Positions 1 to 9,748 of a stretch of DNA of 64,000 bases are shown in pieces. The DNA is taken from assembly GCF_030295935.1 (NCBI RefSeq), contig NZ_AP027362.1, positions 2,294,001-2,358,000 on the forward strand. Direction: 5' to 3'. A program made the position numbers and the translations under genes. Positions within the stretch are counted from its first letter, which is position 1. The number at the start of each line of letters is the position of its first letter. This DNA comes from Thalassotalea piscium. Its GTDB lineage: Bacteria; Pseudomonadota; Gammaproteobacteria; Enterobacterales; Alteromonadaceae. The notes below the pieces were generated by a model that was not told the DNA's origin, did not search any database, and worked only from the letters and a program-made list of their open reading frames with translations.

Positions 1-63
1 AGCCGAGCTTTTTATTAATACCACTTATATATGCATCTCGTTTACAAAGACTTTAAGCTTGCC

Positions 64-1143
64 TTATTCAGGGGGCGTTATATCTGACAATTGAAATTTA
101 GGGTTAGACCAAGCAGTAATAACTGCTTTAACTAAGGTTGCTAACGGAATGGCAAAAAACACTCCCCAAAATCCCCACAAGCCACCGAATAAAATTACCG
201 CGATAATAATAACAACAGGATGAAGGTTAACCGCTTCAGAAAAAAGTATTGGTACGAGTAAATTACCGTCTAATGCTTGAATAATTGCATAGGCTAACAT
301 TACATAGCCAAACTCTGCACCTGGCCCCCACTGAAATAAAGCCACTAATAACACAGGTAATGTGACAATGGTTGCGCCCACGTAAGGTACAAGTACAGAT
401 AAACCAACAAGAACACCTAGTAAGAGTGCGTAATTTAAGCCTAAAAGCGCGAAAGTAATGGTAGATGCAGCACCAATTATGATTATTTCAATTACTTTGC
501 CACGAATATAGTTCATGATCTGCTGGTTCATTTCGTTACCGACCTGCACCGCCATTTCACGATCTTTAGGTAACAAAGCAGCAAAGCTTTGTAAAAACTG
601 TTGTTTATCTTTTAGGAAGAAGAAAACCATCAAGGGCACTAAAATTAAATAAATAAGCAAAGCTACTATATCTGAAATTGAATTTAGCGACGCCTTTAAT
701 ACGAGTTGTCCCCATTCGATAAAGTTACTTTTAACAAACCCTAGTACTGACTCTATTTGCTCTGCCTTAACCATTTCAGGGTACTTTTCAGGCAAGGTTA
801 ATAAATAACTTTGCCCTTCTGTTACCATATGAGGTATTTCTTGAATTAAGTTACTGCCTTGCTGCCACATAACGGGCATTAAACCAAAACTTGCAATGAG
901 TGTTATACCCACAAACAACATAACAACAATAGTGCTAGACAGTGATCTCGACAAGCCCATATTACTTAAGCGATTTACTGGTAAGTCCAATAAAAATGCA
1001 ATAGCAATCGCAACAAAAACAGGCATAAGTAAACTACTAAAGAAATAGATAAATAAAAATATTGATAACAAAATAACCAATAAGGTTACAGCGTGGGGGT
1101 CTGAAAATTTACGCTTATACCATTGAGTGAAAAAAGACACCAT
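64..1143 (-). CDS. perM: AI-2E family transporter / PerM-type permease
   Basis: A 359-residue, very hydrophobic protein with about eight predicted membrane segments: a pair near residues 20-55, one near 70-90, one around 155-180, and a cluster from 215 to 345. This is the usual size and layout of the AI-2E/PerM permease family. The hydrophilic stretch at about 95-150 sits where the family has its periplasmic loop. It is transcribed leftwards and begins 4 bp after the TusA-like gene, so the two probably form an operon. In E. coli perM is also next to bepA, as here. The transported substrate of PerM proteins is not settled, so only the family name is secure. Confidence 0.85.
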   Translation of the reverse strand: MVSFFTQWYKRKFSDPHAVTLLVILLSIFLFIYFFSSLLMPVFVAIAIAFLLDLPVNRLSNMGLSRSLSSTIVVMLFVGITLIASFGLMPVMWQQGSNLIQEIPHMVTEGQSYLLTLPEKYPEMVKAEQIESVLGFVKSNFIEWGQLVLKASLNSISDIVALLIYLILVPLMVFFFLKDKQQFLQSFAALLPKDREMAVQVGNEMNQQIMNYIRGKVIEIIIIGAASTITFALLGLNYALLLGVLVGLSVLVPYVGATIVTLPVLLVALFQWGPGAEFGYVMLAYAIIQALDGNLLVPILFSEAVNLHPVVIIIAVILFGGLWGFWGVFFAIPLATLVKAVITAWSNPKFQLSDITPPE

Positions 1144-1147
1144 AAAA

Positions 1148-1372
1148 TTAGCTTACCTGTTTGATATGCAGCTCAATTACTGAGTTACTTAATTGCTGTT
1201 GAGAAAAATGATAACCTTTTTGTGTTAAATAATTAGGAATATCAGTTAACGATCCTTTATCAGATATTTGCATAATACAAATATCATCCTTTTTCATTTT
1301 GTTCAAAATGACACGCATTTTAACAAGTGGCAAAGGACATTTGTCTTCTACCCCGTTATATTGATAAATCAT
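1148..1372 (-). CDS. TusA/SirA-family sulfurtransferase-like protein
   Basis: A 74-residue cytoplasmic protein with the family hallmark CPLP at residues 12-15, in the context DKCPLPLVKMR. In TusA-family proteins this cysteine accepts persulfide sulfur; many paralogues have other or unknown roles in sulfur or selenium trafficking. It lies directly upstream of perM on the same strand with 4 bp between them, and probably shares its promoter. Divergent from YeeD/TusA proper, so a specific role in tRNA thiolation should not be assumed. Confidence 0.8.
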   Translation of the reverse strand: MIYQYNGVEDKCPLPLVKMRVILNKMKKDDICIMQISDKGSLTDIPNYLTQKGYHFSQQQLSNSVIELHIKQVS

Positions 1373-1532
1373 CTGATATTTATTGTTGATACTCTTTCGC
1401 TTGATTATCTAATTTGCGACAATTGATTACAATAGTACTTTTGATTTTTAACAGTTAAATCTTTATGGTAGCGGTAGATTATTAACACGATTACCGTTCT
1501 TTTTTTTACATTCGGACTTAAATTATCATTAC

Positions 1533-2171
1533 ATGAAAGAATTACCAATAAACCCAACACTTAAAGATGTGAACAGTTTTAAAAAAAAGCTTAATTGGGG
1601 TGAGATACCAACAATATATCACATGGCGGCTATTTCAATCGGCGACTTAGACAGCATTCTCACCGACGGGTTTGAAAGTGGCTATAAAACTATTTTTAAT
1701 CGTTCAAACTTAAATTTAGCTCACTTAGGTGGCCATATAGATATCGCCGGTGACATTCACATTACCCATAAACCTAAAATAGCGTTAAGGCACATTTATA
1801 GTGAGCAACATTACGAATTGCATTGTTTCCCTGTTGTTCAAGGTGAACGTATTAACAGAACACTAGTTGATCATGAACATTGTGCTTTTAAACAATGGCA
1901 TCCAGAATCTATGCGCGTTTTATTTAGATTAAGTAATTTAGTATCATTTATTGTTTATGCGTTTAGAAACGGTGATGAGGCAGATATGGCATTAATCAAA
2001 TACGCAAATCGAAGAGTAAGCGAATTAATGACAACTTTAAGTGAATCCTTCGAGATAATTGATGTCAGAGGTTTTAGTATTGCAAAATTTTGCCAAGCAA
2101 TTAATGAAAGTAAAAGCGCACTTGAAATTAACCAATTGCTTGATGACCCTAACGGACTCTTGGAAAACTAA
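1533..2171 (+). CDS. Hypothetical protein, unrecognised
   Basis: A 212-residue protein with no signal peptide. One moderately hydrophobic patch lies near residues 130-145 (LVSFIVYAF). I do not recognise the family. It is rich in His, Leu and acidic residues in the first half (HLGGHIDIAGDIHITHKP near 68-85). No clear ribosome binding site precedes the ATG. Its stop codon is immediately followed by the likely TTG start of bepA, so the two genes look translationally coupled. It sits between the perM-side genes and bepA, which are adjacent in E. coli. Confidence 0.7.
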   Translation: MKELPINPTLKDVNSFKKKLNWGEIPTIYHMAAISIGDLDSILTDGFESGYKTIFNRSNLNLAHLGGHIDIAGDIHITHKPKIALRHIYSEQHYELHCFPVVQGERINRTLVDHEHCAFKQWHPESMRVLFRLSNLVSFIVYAFRNGDEADMALIKYANRRVSELMTTLSESFEIIDVRGFSIAKFCQAINESKSALEINQLLDDPNGLLEN

Positions 2172-2172
2172 C

Positions 2173-3630
2173 TTGCTAAAAATTAAAAGCTTAAGCTGTG
2201 CATTGATTATTGGCTTATTACTTGCGAGCTCATATAGTTGGGCGGCAACAACGGATAAAAACAAATTACCGCAAATTGGCACCTCTGGCTTTAGCGTATT
2301 ATCAATTGATAAAGAACGCCAAATAGGCCAAGCGATGATGCAACAAGTGCGTGGTAGTGGCACTATTGTTAACGATCCTGTACTCATTGAATACATTAAT
2401 GATTTAGGCAACACCCTTGTTAAAAACGCTCAAGATGTAAACTATCGTTTTGAATTTTTTATCGTTAACAATCAGGAGCTTAACGCATTTGCCTTTTTTG
2501 GTGGGCATATTGGTATTCATAGTGGTCTAATTACTACTGCTGATACAGAGAGTGAACTGGCTTCGGTTATAGCTCATGAAATATCGCATGTTACCCAACG
2601 ACACTTAGCTCGTAGAATTGAAGCGCAAAGCAGAAATCAGCCATTAACAATGGCCGGGATAGTGTCTGGTATTTTGCTTACAATGATAAACCCTGCTGTG
2701 GGTATGGCCGCATTAAGTACAAGTATGGCAGCAAGCCAACAAATGGGCATAAATTATACCCGAGGCAATGAACAAGAGGCTGACCGAGTAGGCATAACTC
2801 TTTTGGCTAATAGTGGTTTTGATCCGCTAGGAGCGCCTAACTTTTTTGGTAAAATGTTAGAGAGGTATCGTTATTCTAGTAAGCCACCCGCTATTTTACT
2901 TACTCACCCTTTACCAGAATCACGTGTTTCTGAGGCTAGAATACGAGCGCAAAACTTTCCGTTACGCAGCGTGCCCCCTAAACTCGAATTCGAACTTGCA
3001 AAAGCTCGTATCAAAGCAAGGTATGAAGGTGATAAAAAGTATAATATCGAACACTTTACTCATGCGATAAATAAAAATCGTTATGCATTTTTAGCCGCAG
3101 CGCAATATGGCTTAGCTTTATCGTACTTTGAAGATAAATCGTATGATAAAGCATATACATTGTTAATGACTCTTCTAAAAAGTGATGCGAACAATCTCTT
3201 TTATATTGATGCCTTATCGGATGTGCTAATTGAATTAAGAAAATTTGAACAAGCAGAGAAAATGCTTGCCGATATCAACTTGTTAATGCCTAACAACCAA
3301 GTGGCAGCCTTAAACTACGCTAATGTACTTCTTGAAATGGGTAAGTTAGATAAATCAGCTCAAGTACTACAAGACTTTCTCCTAATGCATCCCGATAGCT
3401 TTATTGCTTATGACTTATTAACAACCGTTTACCGCAAGCAAGATAAAAAAGCCCTAATGCATGTAAGCAAAGCTGAAGTAATGGCGCTTGTTGGTGCCTA
3501 CCCTCAAGCAATTGACGAATTACAAACAGCGATGAATTATGCTGATGATTTGCCCATTGTGCGAAAACGCATAAAGGGCAGAATATTACAATTACAAGAC
3601 CAGCAAGATAAGCTTAGACGGTTAAATTAA
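2173..3630 (+). CDS. bepA: BepA-type periplasmic metalloprotease with TPR domain
   Basis: A beta-barrel assembly-enhancing M48 protease (formerly YfgC) that helps LptD assembly and degrades stalled outer-membrane proteins in E. coli. The zinc motif HEISH is at about residues 135-139, and the downstream glutamate of the NEQEAD motif is near residue 202; both match E. coli BepA closely. The C-terminal half (from about 285) has TPR-like helical repeats. I chose the TTG at 2173, directly after the preceding stop codon, with GGA 8 nt upstream. It gives a clean signal peptide (LLKIKSLSCALIIGLLLASS, ending near SWA) and 485 residues, against 487 in E. coli. An in-frame ATG at 2143 is an alternative. 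Confidence 0.9.
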   Translation: MLKIKSLSCALIIGLLLASSYSWAATTDKNKLPQIGTSGFSVLSIDKERQIGQAMMQQVRGSGTIVNDPVLIEYINDLGNTLVKNAQDVNYRFEFFIVNNQELNAFAFFGGHIGIHSGLITTADTESELASVIAHEISHVTQRHLARRIEAQSRNQPLTMAGIVSGILLTMINPAVGMAALSTSMAASQQMGINYTRGNEQEADRVGITLLANSGFDPLGAPNFFGKMLERYRYSSKPPAILLTHPLPESRVSEARIRAQNFPLRSVPPKLEFELAKARIKARYEGDKKYNIEHFTHAINKNRYAFLAAAQYGLALSYFEDKSYDKAYTLLMTLLKSDANNLFYIDALSDVLIELRKFEQAEKMLADINLLMPNNQVAALNYANVLLEMGKLDKSAQVLQDFLLMHPDSFIAYDLLTTVYRKQDKKALMHVSKAEVMALVGAYPQAIDELQTAMNYADDLPIVRKRIKGRILQLQDQQDKLRRLN

Positions 3631-3672
3631 CCATTTGCACACTGTAACAATTTAAAAAAAACAGGAAATAAC

Positions 3673-4014
3673 ATGTACACAATCTATCATAACCCGCGCT
3701 GTTCAAAGAGCAGACAAACCCTTGCTCTTTTAGAAGAAAATAATGTTGATATTACCGTGGTAGAGTATTTAAAAAACCCATTAACCGCACCAGAAATTCT
3801 ATCACTTCTGGCAAAGCTCAACAAAACGCCTATTGAAATTATGCGAGTTAAAGAGTCTGAATTTAGTGAGCAAAACTTGAAAGGTGCAAGCGACGAAACC
3901 CTCATTAATGCCATGGTTAATACGCCAAAATTAATAGAGCGCCCTATTGTAGTAAAAGACAACGCAGCTATTATTGGCCGCCCACCAGAAAACGTGCTTA
4001 CACTTATAAACTAG
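3673..4014 (+). CDS. ArsC-family reductase (YfgD-like)
   Basis: A 113-residue thioredoxin-fold protein of the ArsC/Spx superfamily. It starts MYTIYHNPRCSKSRQTLALL with the active-site CS at residues 10-11, and has the conserved RPI motif (ERPIVVKD) near residues 91-98 and GRPPE near the C-terminus. Such proteins are annotated as glutathione/glutaredoxin-dependent arsenate reductases. This genomic position, between bepA and hda, is that of E. coli yfgD, whose physiological role is not proven. There is an AGGA-type site 7 nt before the ATG. No ars operon genes are nearby, so detoxification of arsenate is not supported by context. Confidence 0.85.
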   Translation: MYTIYHNPRCSKSRQTLALLEENNVDITVVEYLKNPLTAPEILSLLAKLNKTPIEIMRVKESEFSEQNLKGASDETLINAMVNTPKLIERPIVVKDNAAIIGRPPENVLTLIN

Positions 4015-4033
4015 TTGGGATCAAATAATAGGA

Positions 4034-4426
4034 ATGAAACGCTATATATCAACACAAACACATAAAAAGATAGCTTTAACTGCTTATTTCTCTTTATTAA
4101 TATATTTACCAATATGGTTGTTAGTAATTAACCCGTCTGAAGGGTTATCACCCATACTAACCTTAGTAATGTTTACATTACCCTTGTTGTTTCCTTTAAA
4201 AGGATTAGTACAAGGCAATCCTTATACTTATGCGTGGTCTAACTTTATCGTAATGTTGTACTTTTTGCATAGTTTAACTACTTTATGGGTTTCTAAAGAA
4301 GACTACCTATGGGCTAGTTTAGAGCTGATTTTTGCTTCAGCTATGTTTATTTCGGGCACATACTATGCAAAATATCGTGGTCAAGAATTAGGCTTGGGTT
4401 TAAAAAAGAAAAGCGATAAGTCTTAA
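4034..4426 (+). CDS. DUF2069 family inner-membrane protein
   Basis: A 130-residue protein with four predicted membrane helices, at about residues 13-33, 40-55, 65-87 and 93-110. The pattern GNPYTYAWSNFIVMLYFLHS and the short polar C-terminus fit the DUF2069 family, which is commonly found beside arsC-like and hda genes in gammaproteobacteria. It starts 20 bp after the ArsC-like gene and probably belongs to the same transcript. Function unknown. Confidence 0.75.
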   Translation: MKRYISTQTHKKIALTAYFSLLIYLPIWLLVINPSEGLSPILTLVMFTLPLLFPLKGLVQGNPYTYAWSNFIVMLYFLHSLTTLWVSKEDYLWASLELIFASAMFISGTYYAKYRGQELGLGLKKKSDKS

Positions 4427-4469
4427 AGGTTAAATCTTAATAAATATTATAAAAGGAGTTTAAACTAAT

Positions 4470-6395
4470 ATGAATAGAGTATACGCATTATTAATTGCAT
4501 GCTTTTTATCTGCCTGCGGAGGCTCCAAAAACTCTACAGATACCACTACACTTGTGCCTGGCGATAATACGAGCGCTGCGATTGTGGTTATGGAAGATCA
4601 GGTTAAACTTGGTCAAAGTGCAGATTTAGTGTTATTTACACCTAATGAGCGTATTTCTGATATCTCTTGGGCGCAAACTTCGGGCGAACCCGTTATATTA
4701 TTAGCTAAACAAAGCAAAGTGGTCTCTTTTTCCACAACACTAAGCGGAGACTATGGTTTTAGTGTTACTTTTAAAGACAACAATGGAAGCTACCGCACAT
4801 TAGACAAAACCATTACCGTAACTAGCGAATTAAGCCCGATGTCATTAAGGTTAAGCCATGCGGTAGTTGAGCAAAATTCAGTGTCATTACGGACTTATTT
4901 TGATGAAGATGTTGATACCGACACAATAACGTGGGCGCAAGTTGCTGGACCAACAGTAACGTTTACTGAAGCTAATACCCAAGGTAAGTATGCCGTATTT
5001 TTTGACGCTCCTGCGGTAAATAAAGACACACTACTCACGTTTGAAGTAACTCTTACGCATAACAATCAGCACTATTCAGATAAAGTTGCCGTGCTCGTTG
5101 AAAGTAGCGAAATACCAGTACTTTCAACAAACGATGCTTATTTTAAAAACAACCGTTTAGCAACAGTCTTCCCTTATAACCCTAATTCTCCAGTAGCTAA
5201 CGTATTAGCTGATTGTGTTTATTCAAATAAATTAAAAGTGAACAATAACGCCTGTAATTTTACACAGTCGCCGTTAATTGCTCATGTTACCAGAACACCT
5301 ACCGTAGACGATATAATGGATCATGTCCTCGTTTCACATCAGTGGATGGGTGATCGCTTTAAAGCATTCTTAGAAAGGTTTGATAATGAACACAACGATT
5401 TTAAAAACTTATTACGTGCTACAACAGCCATAGTAATTTCCTATGATATACGCCCGTCTTTTTATCAATCGTATACGGGGGCTATTTATTTAGATCCTGA
5501 TGATTTATGGCTTACACCAGAAGAGCGAGATACCATAAACCAAGCCCCTGATTACCGTGCATCGTTTGGCAGCGATTTACAATTTGAAATGCCTTGGCGC
5601 TATGTTAAAAATAATAATTACGCGAGCTTCTTTCCAAACATAAGATATCGTCTTTCTCGCAATATTGAAGATACCCTCTATAGTTTTGCTTCATTGCTTT
5701 ACCATGAGCTTGCTCATGCAAATGACTACTTCCCAAGTGCTGTTTGGAACAATGTAAGTCGATCTGAAAAAATAGAATCAATTGCGTATGGGCGAATAAC
5801 TCAACAAGCAATTCAATCAGATCAATTACAACGAGTTATGCCTTTAAATGGTGATGAAATGTGGAAGCTTGCTCGTGTAAGGTTTCATAATGATCCTCCG
5901 GCTAATAGTACTCAAAAAGCTTATACTCCTGAAGATATTGCCTACTTCTTTAAAAGCGAAACAGCACCACAATTTTATAGTTACTCAAGCACGAGAGAAG
6001 ACTATGCAATGTTATTTGACGGCTTTATGATGCAAACTCGTTATGCTGTTCAACGTGATGTAATGATAACTGATCAGGCCCTTGAAAATAGCGCATGGGG
6101 CCAAAGAGGCCGTGAAGGCGAAGCAAATATTATGCCCCGCATAGAGTTTGTTGTAGAGCGCGTGTTACCAGAGTTTGAAGATTTAATAACAGCACTTGCA
6201 GCCATGCCCGTACCCGTTAACTTTCCTGTTGGAAGTAACTTTAGAGATACTTTAGTTATTAATACAGACGCAGCTAACCACACTATTGCTCATGAATTAC
6301 TAAAGCAAAGCCGACAAGAAGATATACGCTATACCCCAGTTATTGGTCGAGAGTATACGACTGTTCAGCTACCGGTCCTTAACAGCCTAAAATAA
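4470..6395 (+). CDS. Lipoprotein with putative zinc-metallopeptidase motif
   Basis: A 641-residue protein with a lipoprotein signal (LLIACFLSACGG, lipobox cysteine at about 16), so probably membrane-anchored in the periplasm or outer membrane. The first ~215 residues look like two beta-sandwich modules. The C-terminal part has HELAHAND at about residues 412-419, a gluzincin/metzincin-like HExxH motif inside a hydrophobic helix, followed by conserved-looking aromatic and acidic patches. A ribosome site (AAGGAG) lies about 14 nt before the ATG. I do not recognise the specific family; peptidase activity is inferred from the motif only. It converges with hda, with just 12 bp between the genes. 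Confidence 0.75.
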   Translation: MNRVYALLIACFLSACGGSKNSTDTTTLVPGDNTSAAIVVMEDQVKLGQSADLVLFTPNERISDISWAQTSGEPVILLAKQSKVVSFSTTLSGDYGFSVTFKDNNGSYRTLDKTITVTSELSPMSLRLSHAVVEQNSVSLRTYFDEDVDTDTITWAQVAGPTVTFTEANTQGKYAVFFDAPAVNKDTLLTFEVTLTHNNQHYSDKVAVLVESSEIPVLSTNDAYFKNNRLATVFPYNPNSPVANVLADCVYSNKLKVNNNACNFTQSPLIAHVTRTPTVDDIMDHVLVSHQWMGDRFKAFLERFDNEHNDFKNLLRATTAIVISYDIRPSFYQSYTGAIYLDPDDLWLTPEERDTINQAPDYRASFGSDLQFEMPWRYVKNNNYASFFPNIRYRLSRNIEDTLYSFASLLYHELAHANDYFPSAVWNNVSRSEKIESIAYGRITQQAIQSDQLQRVMPLNGDEMWKLARVRFHNDPPANSTQKAYTPEDIAYFFKSETAPQFYSYSSTREDYAMLFDGFMMQTRYAVQRDVMITDQALENSAWGQRGREGEANIMPRIEFVVERVLPEFEDLITALAAMPVPVNFPVGSNFRDTLVINTDAANHTIAHELLKQSRQEDIRYTPVIGREYTTVQLPVLNSLK

Positions 6396-6407
6396 AAACA
6401 GAACACG

Positions 6408-7127
6408 TTATAACAAGATATCTTTAATAAAGGGAATGGTAATTTTACGCTGTTCCCTTATGGAAGCTTGGTCTAGTGTTTCTAATGCCTGAGTTAAACT
6501 GTTCATATCGCGCGACAACCGAGTCACTAAAAAGTGGGCGACTTCATAGCTGATAACCAGCCCTCTTTGTCGTGCCCTAAACTGAAGAGCTAATAGTTTT
6601 TCTTCATCACTTAATAACTTTACTTGTTCAACATAACCCCAAGACAATCTTGATGCGAGATCAGGTAAAGTTAAGTTAAGTGCTTTTATGCTTTTATCGC
6701 CAGAAATTATTATTTTTTTACCTTGCTCACCTATGCGATTATACAAATCAAAAACAGCTTGCTGCCAAATAGTAGATTCTGAAATTAACTGAACATCATC
6801 TAAGCAGACCAAATCCATCTGCTCGAGTCCATCGAGTATATTAACAGGATATTGCTGTACTTCCCCTAACGATAAACAAACAGAGCTTAATTTTAATTCT
6901 GCTGCGTAACTGCAGCTTGCATGTAATAAATGAGATTTACCTGCACCAGACAAACCAAACAAGTAATAACCAGGAATGGTCTTATCTTCACTCTCATTTG
7001 AAACATTAGCTGAAATATAGTCTTTTAATGTATCAATTAGTACTTGATGACTTTCTCCGCGAAAACTTATAAAAGTTTCGTCATCAGGAAGTTGAACTTG
7101 TAAAGCTAATTGGGTTTGTTTACTCAC
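6408..7127 (-). CDS. hda: DnaA regulatory inactivator Hda
   Basis: A 239-residue AAA+ protein homologous to the DnaA ATPase domain. With the DNA-loaded beta clamp, Hda stimulates DnaA-ATP hydrolysis and prevents re-initiation. Seen in the sequence: an N-terminal clamp-binding-like segment (LALQVQLPDD), Walker A GLSGAGKSHLL at about residues 58-68, Walker B-like LVCLDDVQL, and sensor regions including an arginine-rich box (LASRLSWG). Length is normal for Hda (E. coli about 233). It starts immediately after the stop of the DUF2066 gene, so the two genes form an operon. Confidence 0.93.
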   Translation of the reverse strand: MSKQTQLALQVQLPDDETFISFRGESHQVLIDTLKDYISANVSNESEDKTIPGYYLFGLSGAGKSHLLHASCSYAAELKLSSVCLSLGEVQQYPVNILDGLEQMDLVCLDDVQLISESTIWQQAVFDLYNRIGEQGKKIIISGDKSIKALNLTLPDLASRLSWGYVEQVKLLSDEEKLLALQFRARQRGLVISYEVAHFLVTRLSRDMNSLTQALETLDQASIREQRKITIPFIKDILL

Positions 7128-8225
7128 TTACTTGCTCCAATAAAAAACCGGGACAGCATTTTCAACAACCGGAGCAAGTGGATCATATTCTTGTTTCAGT
7201 AACTGGTTAAGTTTTAATGATGACAACAATGCTTGTTTAGAGCCTATTAGTTTTAACTTAAAACGACGATTTTCACCCTGCGCATTAATCAATTGAACAG
7301 ATTGAACCGCTGAGAGCTGCGTTAAAAAGTTAGTTACTTCTGAATAAATAGACAAAGAGCTAACGTTGGCAATATCAATAATATAGTCGTTATTTTCATC
7401 ACTACTGAACGCGTAGTTTTTATATATCTCATCAGTGATATCTGAAAGCGCTTCTTTTAGTAATGCTAATTTATCTAATCCTTGATATGACTTACCAATA
7501 TTAAACCTTGCAACGTTATTAACATCAGAGATTAGATGCCAGTCAAGTACTAACGAAGGCCTACATAAAGGGCAAGACTCTAAGGTTTGTAATTCTTGTT
7601 CAGAAAGTAAGCTTCTATTAGAAACGCGTATTGCGATAATAGTTTCAGCTGAGTATCGATTAGATGCTTGTATAATAGGTTGCGGAAAACGTCCCCAAAC
7701 ATCTGAGATTGACACAATACTAGCGTCTGTTAAATCCATCAAAGGCATTAAAATAGGTAAGCCCCGTTGCTCAGAAAACTCAAATAACTGTTGCCCAATG
7801 TCTGAATTTGATGAGCCAGAAACAATTTCACGTGATAAACCGTCTTCATTTACCACCCAAAACAGCACTTGTGGTCGTAAGCTACCCCATATAGGAATAT
7901 TAGCATTGATAAAAAGCTGATTAACTTTTACTTCATCGAAAGTAGCAACCAAGTAATTTTTACCAGCGTTTTTTGCGTAATGATATTTTGAAAGATACTG
8001 ATTGTAGCGCGTTAATGCAGACCGAATCTCTGTTAACGATAACACTTCTTTTTGGCCACCTACTTTTAAAAACACTGAGGTCAAAGCTGCTTTAAGTGCC
8101 TGTATTCGTTCTTTATTATTTTGCGAGCTTACTTCAATTTTAGCAACATACAAGTCTGTTACTTCTATCGCAGCACTTAAGGCACTATAATTCAGTAAAA
8201 AAAACAATAACAAATATCTAATCAT
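7128..8225 (-). CDS. DUF2066 domain protein, exported
   Basis: About 365 residues from the ATG at 8225; a longer frame opens further upstream, but this start gives a normal signal peptide (MIRYLLLFFLLNYSALSAA). The mature protein matches the DUF2066 family, typically found just upstream of hda in Alteromonadales and Vibrionales. A paired cysteine motif, CPLC, occurs mid-protein (SCPLCRPS). Function unknown; a periplasmic location is inferred from the signal. Directly abuts hda. Confidence 0.8.
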   Translation of the reverse strand: MIRYLLLFFLLNYSALSAAIEVTDLYVAKIEVSSQNNKERIQALKAALTSVFLKVGGQKEVLSLTEIRSALTRYNQYLSKYHYAKNAGKNYLVATFDEVKVNQLFINANIPIWGSLRPQVLFWVVNEDGLSREIVSGSSNSDIGQQLFEFSEQRGLPILMPLMDLTDASIVSISDVWGRFPQPIIQASNRYSAETIIAIRVSNRSLLSEQELQTLESCPLCRPSLVLDWHLISDVNNVARFNIGKSYQGLDKLALLKEALSDITDEIYKNYAFSSDENNDYIIDIANVSSLSIYSEVTNFLTQLSAVQSVQLINAQGENRRFKLKLIGSKQALLSSLKLNQLLKQEYDPLAPVVENAVPVFYWSK

Positions 8226-8695
8226 ATAGGGTCTTTTATCTCTATCTCTGTAGCATCTCAATAAACGCAAAAGAGGTATTTAATACATTATATTTTCAGT
8301 TAAAAACAACTAACATTGTTACACCCTGCTACCTTTGAATGTCAAATGTTTGGGTAGTTAGAGCAAATTGAATTTGAGTTTATAGCGCTGTCGCTGTTAA
8401 TAAAGTAACTTTGATTTTAGGTACACATTTAACTCACATTATTAGGCATACTTTAATTAAAGCGAACTAGTTACATTGTTTCAGCTTATTTAATTGAAAT
8501 GCACTAAGATAGTGGCTAAATCGAATGAGTAACTATGCTTAACAACGTAGGCTATTTTCATAAGTTTAATCTTATCACAAAGTATTGAAAAAAATTCATG
8601 GAAAAAATAATTTATCATAAAGATTTTCACCGCGCGCTTGCGCTGATAGAATATGCGCAATTACGACTAAATGGCAACAAATAGAGGTTTCCCCT
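8226..8695. other. Divergent intergenic region upstream of purM
   Basis: A 470-bp AT-rich gap between the divergent DUF2066-hda operon and purMN. A possible sigma-70 promoter for purM is TTTTCA (8624-8629), 17 nt, TAGAAT (8647-8652), followed by a Shine-Dalgarno-like AGAGG before the GTG start. No convincing PurR operator was found. Nothing coding was recognised in the remaining sequence. Confidence 0.4.
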
Positions 8696-9742
8696 GTGAG
8701 CGAACAAAAACAGTCTTTAAGCTACAAAGATGCTGGTGTAGATATAGATGCAGGTAATGCACTTGTAGAAAACATTAAAGGCGCGGTAAAACGCACAACT
8801 CGACCTGAAGTAATGGGTGGCCTTGGTGGCTTTGGTTCAGTTTGTCAATTACCCACAGGGTATAAAGAACCAGTACTTGTAGCAGGAACTGACGGTGTTG
8901 GCACAAAACTACGTTTAGCAATAGACTTGGCTAAACATGATACCGTTGGTATTGATCTTGTAGCGATGTGTGTGAATGATTTAATCGTACAAGGTGCTGA
9001 GCCTTTATTTTTCTTAGACTATTATGCTACTGCAAAGCTAGATGTAGCAGTAGCCTCTGCCGTTGTCGAAGGTATTGCCGAAGGTTGTGTTCAAGCCGGT
9101 TGTGCATTAGTAGGTGGTGAAACCGCAGAAATGCCGGGGATGTATCACAAAGGCGACTATGATATTGCTGGCTTTTGTGTCGGTGTTGCAGAAAAATCTC
9201 GTTTATTAGACGGTAGTAAAGTAGCAGCAGGCGATCAATTAATCGCTTTAGGTTCATCTGGAGCACATTCAAACGGTTATTCTTTAATTCGTAAAGTACT
9301 AGAAGTTAATAATACAGATACCTCAGAAATGCTTGACGGGAATTCAATTGCTGACCGCTTAATGGAACCTACTAAAATTTATGTAAAATCAGTATTAGCA
9401 TTACTTAAAGAAGTGGATGTACACGCGTTATCACACATTACTGGTGGCGGTTTTTGGGAAAATATCCCTCGCGTATTACCTGACAATGCCCAAGCAGTAG
9501 TTAATGAATCGAGCTGGGAATGGCCAATTATTTTTAACTGGTTACAAGAAAAAGGTAATATCACTACACATGAAATGTACCGTACATTTAACTGTGGTGT
9601 TGGAATGATCCTTGTTGTTCCCGCCGACAAAGTAGATCAAAGCCTTGACATTTTAACTAAAAATGGCGAAAACGCTTGGCATATTGGTGAAATCAAACCA
9701 TTAGCAGCGGATCAAGAGCAAGTGATTATTAACAAAGGATAA
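8696..9742 (+). CDS. purM: Phosphoribosylformylglycinamidine cyclo-ligase (AIR synthetase)
   Basis: Fifth step of purine synthesis: ATP-dependent closure of FGAM to aminoimidazole ribonucleotide in the cytoplasm. The 348-residue protein has the family pattern: [15 protein letters not shown] near the N-terminus, GTDGVGTKL around residues 64-72, [21 protein letters not shown] (about 139-149), [13 protein letters not shown] and [16 protein letters not shown]. Length is as in E. coli (345). The start is GTG at 8696 with AGAGG 8 nt upstream. purN follows 6 bp later, the usual purMN operon. Confidence 0.97.
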   Translation: MSEQKQSLSYKDAGVDIDAGNALVENIKGAVKRTTRPEVMGGLGGFGSVCQLPTGYKEPVLVAGTDGVGTKLRLAIDLAKHDTVGIDLVAMCVNDLIVQGAEPLFFLDYYATAKLDVAVASAVVEGIAEGCVQAGCALVGGETAEMPGMYHKGDYDIAGFCVGVAEKSRLLDGSKVAAGDQLIALGSSGAHSNGYSLIRKVLEVNNTDTSEMLDGNSIADRLMEPTKIYVKSVLALLKEVDVHALSHITGGGFWENIPRVLPDNAQAVVNESSWEWPIIFNWLQEKGNITTHEMYRTFNCGVGMILVVPADKVDQSLDILTKNGENAWHIGEIKPLAADQEQVIINKG

Positions 9743-9748
9743 GTATCT

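Noticed and set aside
8624-8695. A PurR operator in front of purM
   Set aside because: The GC-rich stretch near 8630-8660 does not match the PurR palindrome.
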